NCBI GenBank assembly: GCA_021768055.1
Contig: JAASSE010000069.1
Span: 1-6,236 of the forward strand
Length of the DNA stretch: 6,236 nt
Direction: 5' to 3'
Origin: Gammaproteobacteria bacterium
GTDB taxonomy: Bacteria; Pseudomonadota; Gammaproteobacteria; SZUA-229
Part shown: positions 5,641-6,236 of the stretch, piece after piece
How positions within the stretch are numbered: the stretch's first letter is position 1
Layout of the letters: each line of letters opens with the position of its first letter
Made by a program: the position numbers and the translations under genes
The notes under the pieces: model-generated
What the model saw: the letters and a program-made list of their open reading frames with translations, nothing else
The model's database searches: none
What the model was told of the DNA's origin: nothing

Positions 5641-6236
5641 ATGCCCTTGGTTAATATGCGGGATATGCTGGATCATGCTTACCATAACGGTTATGCCGTG
5701 GGTGGCTTTGATCTGGTGAGCCTGGATTTTCTTGAAGCGATTATGGCGGCAGGTGAAGCACAGCGTTCGCCGTTGATTCTATCGCTTGCCGAATCCCATT
5801 TTGAGTATTACGACTTTGAACTGGCCATGGCGGCTGCCGAACAGGCCGCAAAACGGTCGTCTATTCCTGTGGCCATCCATCTTGATCATGGCGCCTCATA
5901 TGAATCCGCCGTCAAAGCCATCAACCTGGGATGTAATGGTGTGATGGTGGATGCCTCGCACGAGGCCTTTGAAGGTAACGTGGCTATGACGAAAAAAATT
6001 GTCGACATGGCCCATACCTGTGGTGTCCCGGTTGAAGGTGAACTGGGTTACGTAGCCGGGGTGGAAGGTGAAGATGCCGAGAAACATCCGGGTCAAGTGA
6101 TTTATACCTCGGTTGAAGAAGCCAAAGCTTACGTGGAACAAACCCATGTTGATTTGCTAGCTGTGTCTATTGGCACGGTGCATGGGCGTATGAAAGGAAA
6201 ACCGGTGTTGGATTTTGATCGCCTGCAACAGATTAA
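5641..6236 (+). CDS. Class II ketose-bisphosphate aldolase family, 3' end cut by window edge
   Basis: The first 198 residues of a class II (zinc) aldolase of the GatY/KbaY/fructose-bisphosphate type, normally about 280-350 aa. AIHLDH (78-83) holds catalytic Asp82 and zinc ligand His83; GVMVDASH (100-107) is the next conserved strand; VEGELGYVAG (131-140) carries Glu132/Glu134; SIGTVHG (176-182) gives zinc ligand His181. The third zinc His and the second phosphate-binding loop lie beyond the edge. Such enzymes join dihydroxyacetone phosphate to an aldehyde, or reverse this, in the cytoplasm. Near the N-terminus the usual FN segment (AFNIHNLE in GatY) reads GGFDLVSLDF (21-30), with Asp24 replacing a highly conserved Asn, so a divergent substrate is possible. 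ATG 5641 is fixed by AGGAG and by an in-frame TAA at 5635-5637. It follows yjbQ after a 142-base gap and may have its own promoter. Confidence 0.88.
   Translation, partial: MPLVNMRDMLDHAYHNGYAVGGFDLVSLDFLEAIMAAGEAQRSPLILSLAESHFEYYDFELAMAAAEQAAKRSSIPVAIHLDHGASYESAVKAINLGCNGVMVDASHEAFEGNVAMTKKIVDMAHTCGVPVEGELGYVAGVEGEDAEKHPGQVIYTSVEEAKAYVEQTHVDLLAVSIGTVHGRMKGKPVLDFDRLQQI

Noticed and set aside
5896..6147. An 83-codon minus-strand frame within the aldolase gene.
   Set aside because: Antisense shadow; the plus strand encodes intact aldolase motifs throughout.

Overview
This 6.2-kb stretch looks like accessory DNA from a proteobacterium, most likely a gammaproteobacterium. It has moderate base composition, tightly packed genes and ATG/GTG/TTG starts. 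The YjbQ-type and GatY/KbaY-type proteins also fit that group. The assignment is inferred from gene style and protein families only; no rRNA or housekeeping marker is present.

Layout. At the left edge is the 3' part of a PAPS-type sulfotransferase-like gene on the plus strand (to 740). It meets, tail to tail with a 6-base gap, a two-gene minus-strand unit (4277 down to 747). That unit encodes an acetolactate-synthase-like thiamine-diphosphate (ThDP) enzyme (556 aa) followed by a 617-aa protein with a GT2-like glycosyltransferase core. A 166-base divergent control region (4278-4443) separates it from a plus-strand unit. The plus-strand unit holds a HAD-superfamily phosphatase-like protein (206 aa), a YjbQ/UPF0047 protein (145 aa, TTG start, 4-base overlap with the HAD gene) and, after a 142-base gap, a class II ketose-bisphosphate-type aldolase that runs off the right edge. 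There are no tRNAs, rRNAs, insertion sequences or CRISPR arrays. No gene-free stretch exceeds 300 bases.

How the genes may work together (inference). Two carbon-carbon bond enzymes (ThDP carboligase/decarboxylase and class II aldolase), a small phosphatase, a glycosyltransferase-like protein and a sulfotransferase-like protein are what one would expect of a pathway that makes a modified sugar or sugar-like unit and attaches it to a surface glycan, lipid or small molecule. The ThDP enzyme is probably not housekeeping acetolactate synthase: the tryptophan of the AHAS substrate site is Asn, and no regulatory subunit gene lies beside it. YjbQ family members can have thiamine-phosphate synthase activity, so a cofactor link to the ThDP enzyme is possible but unproven.

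The most notable non-coding signal is a 12-base sequence, TCATAAATGAAA. It occurs in the divergent control region and, as an exact inverted copy, in the gap before the aldolase. There it is part of a perfect dyad, TTTCAT-TT-ATGAAA. This is a candidate shared operator tying the two transcription units together.
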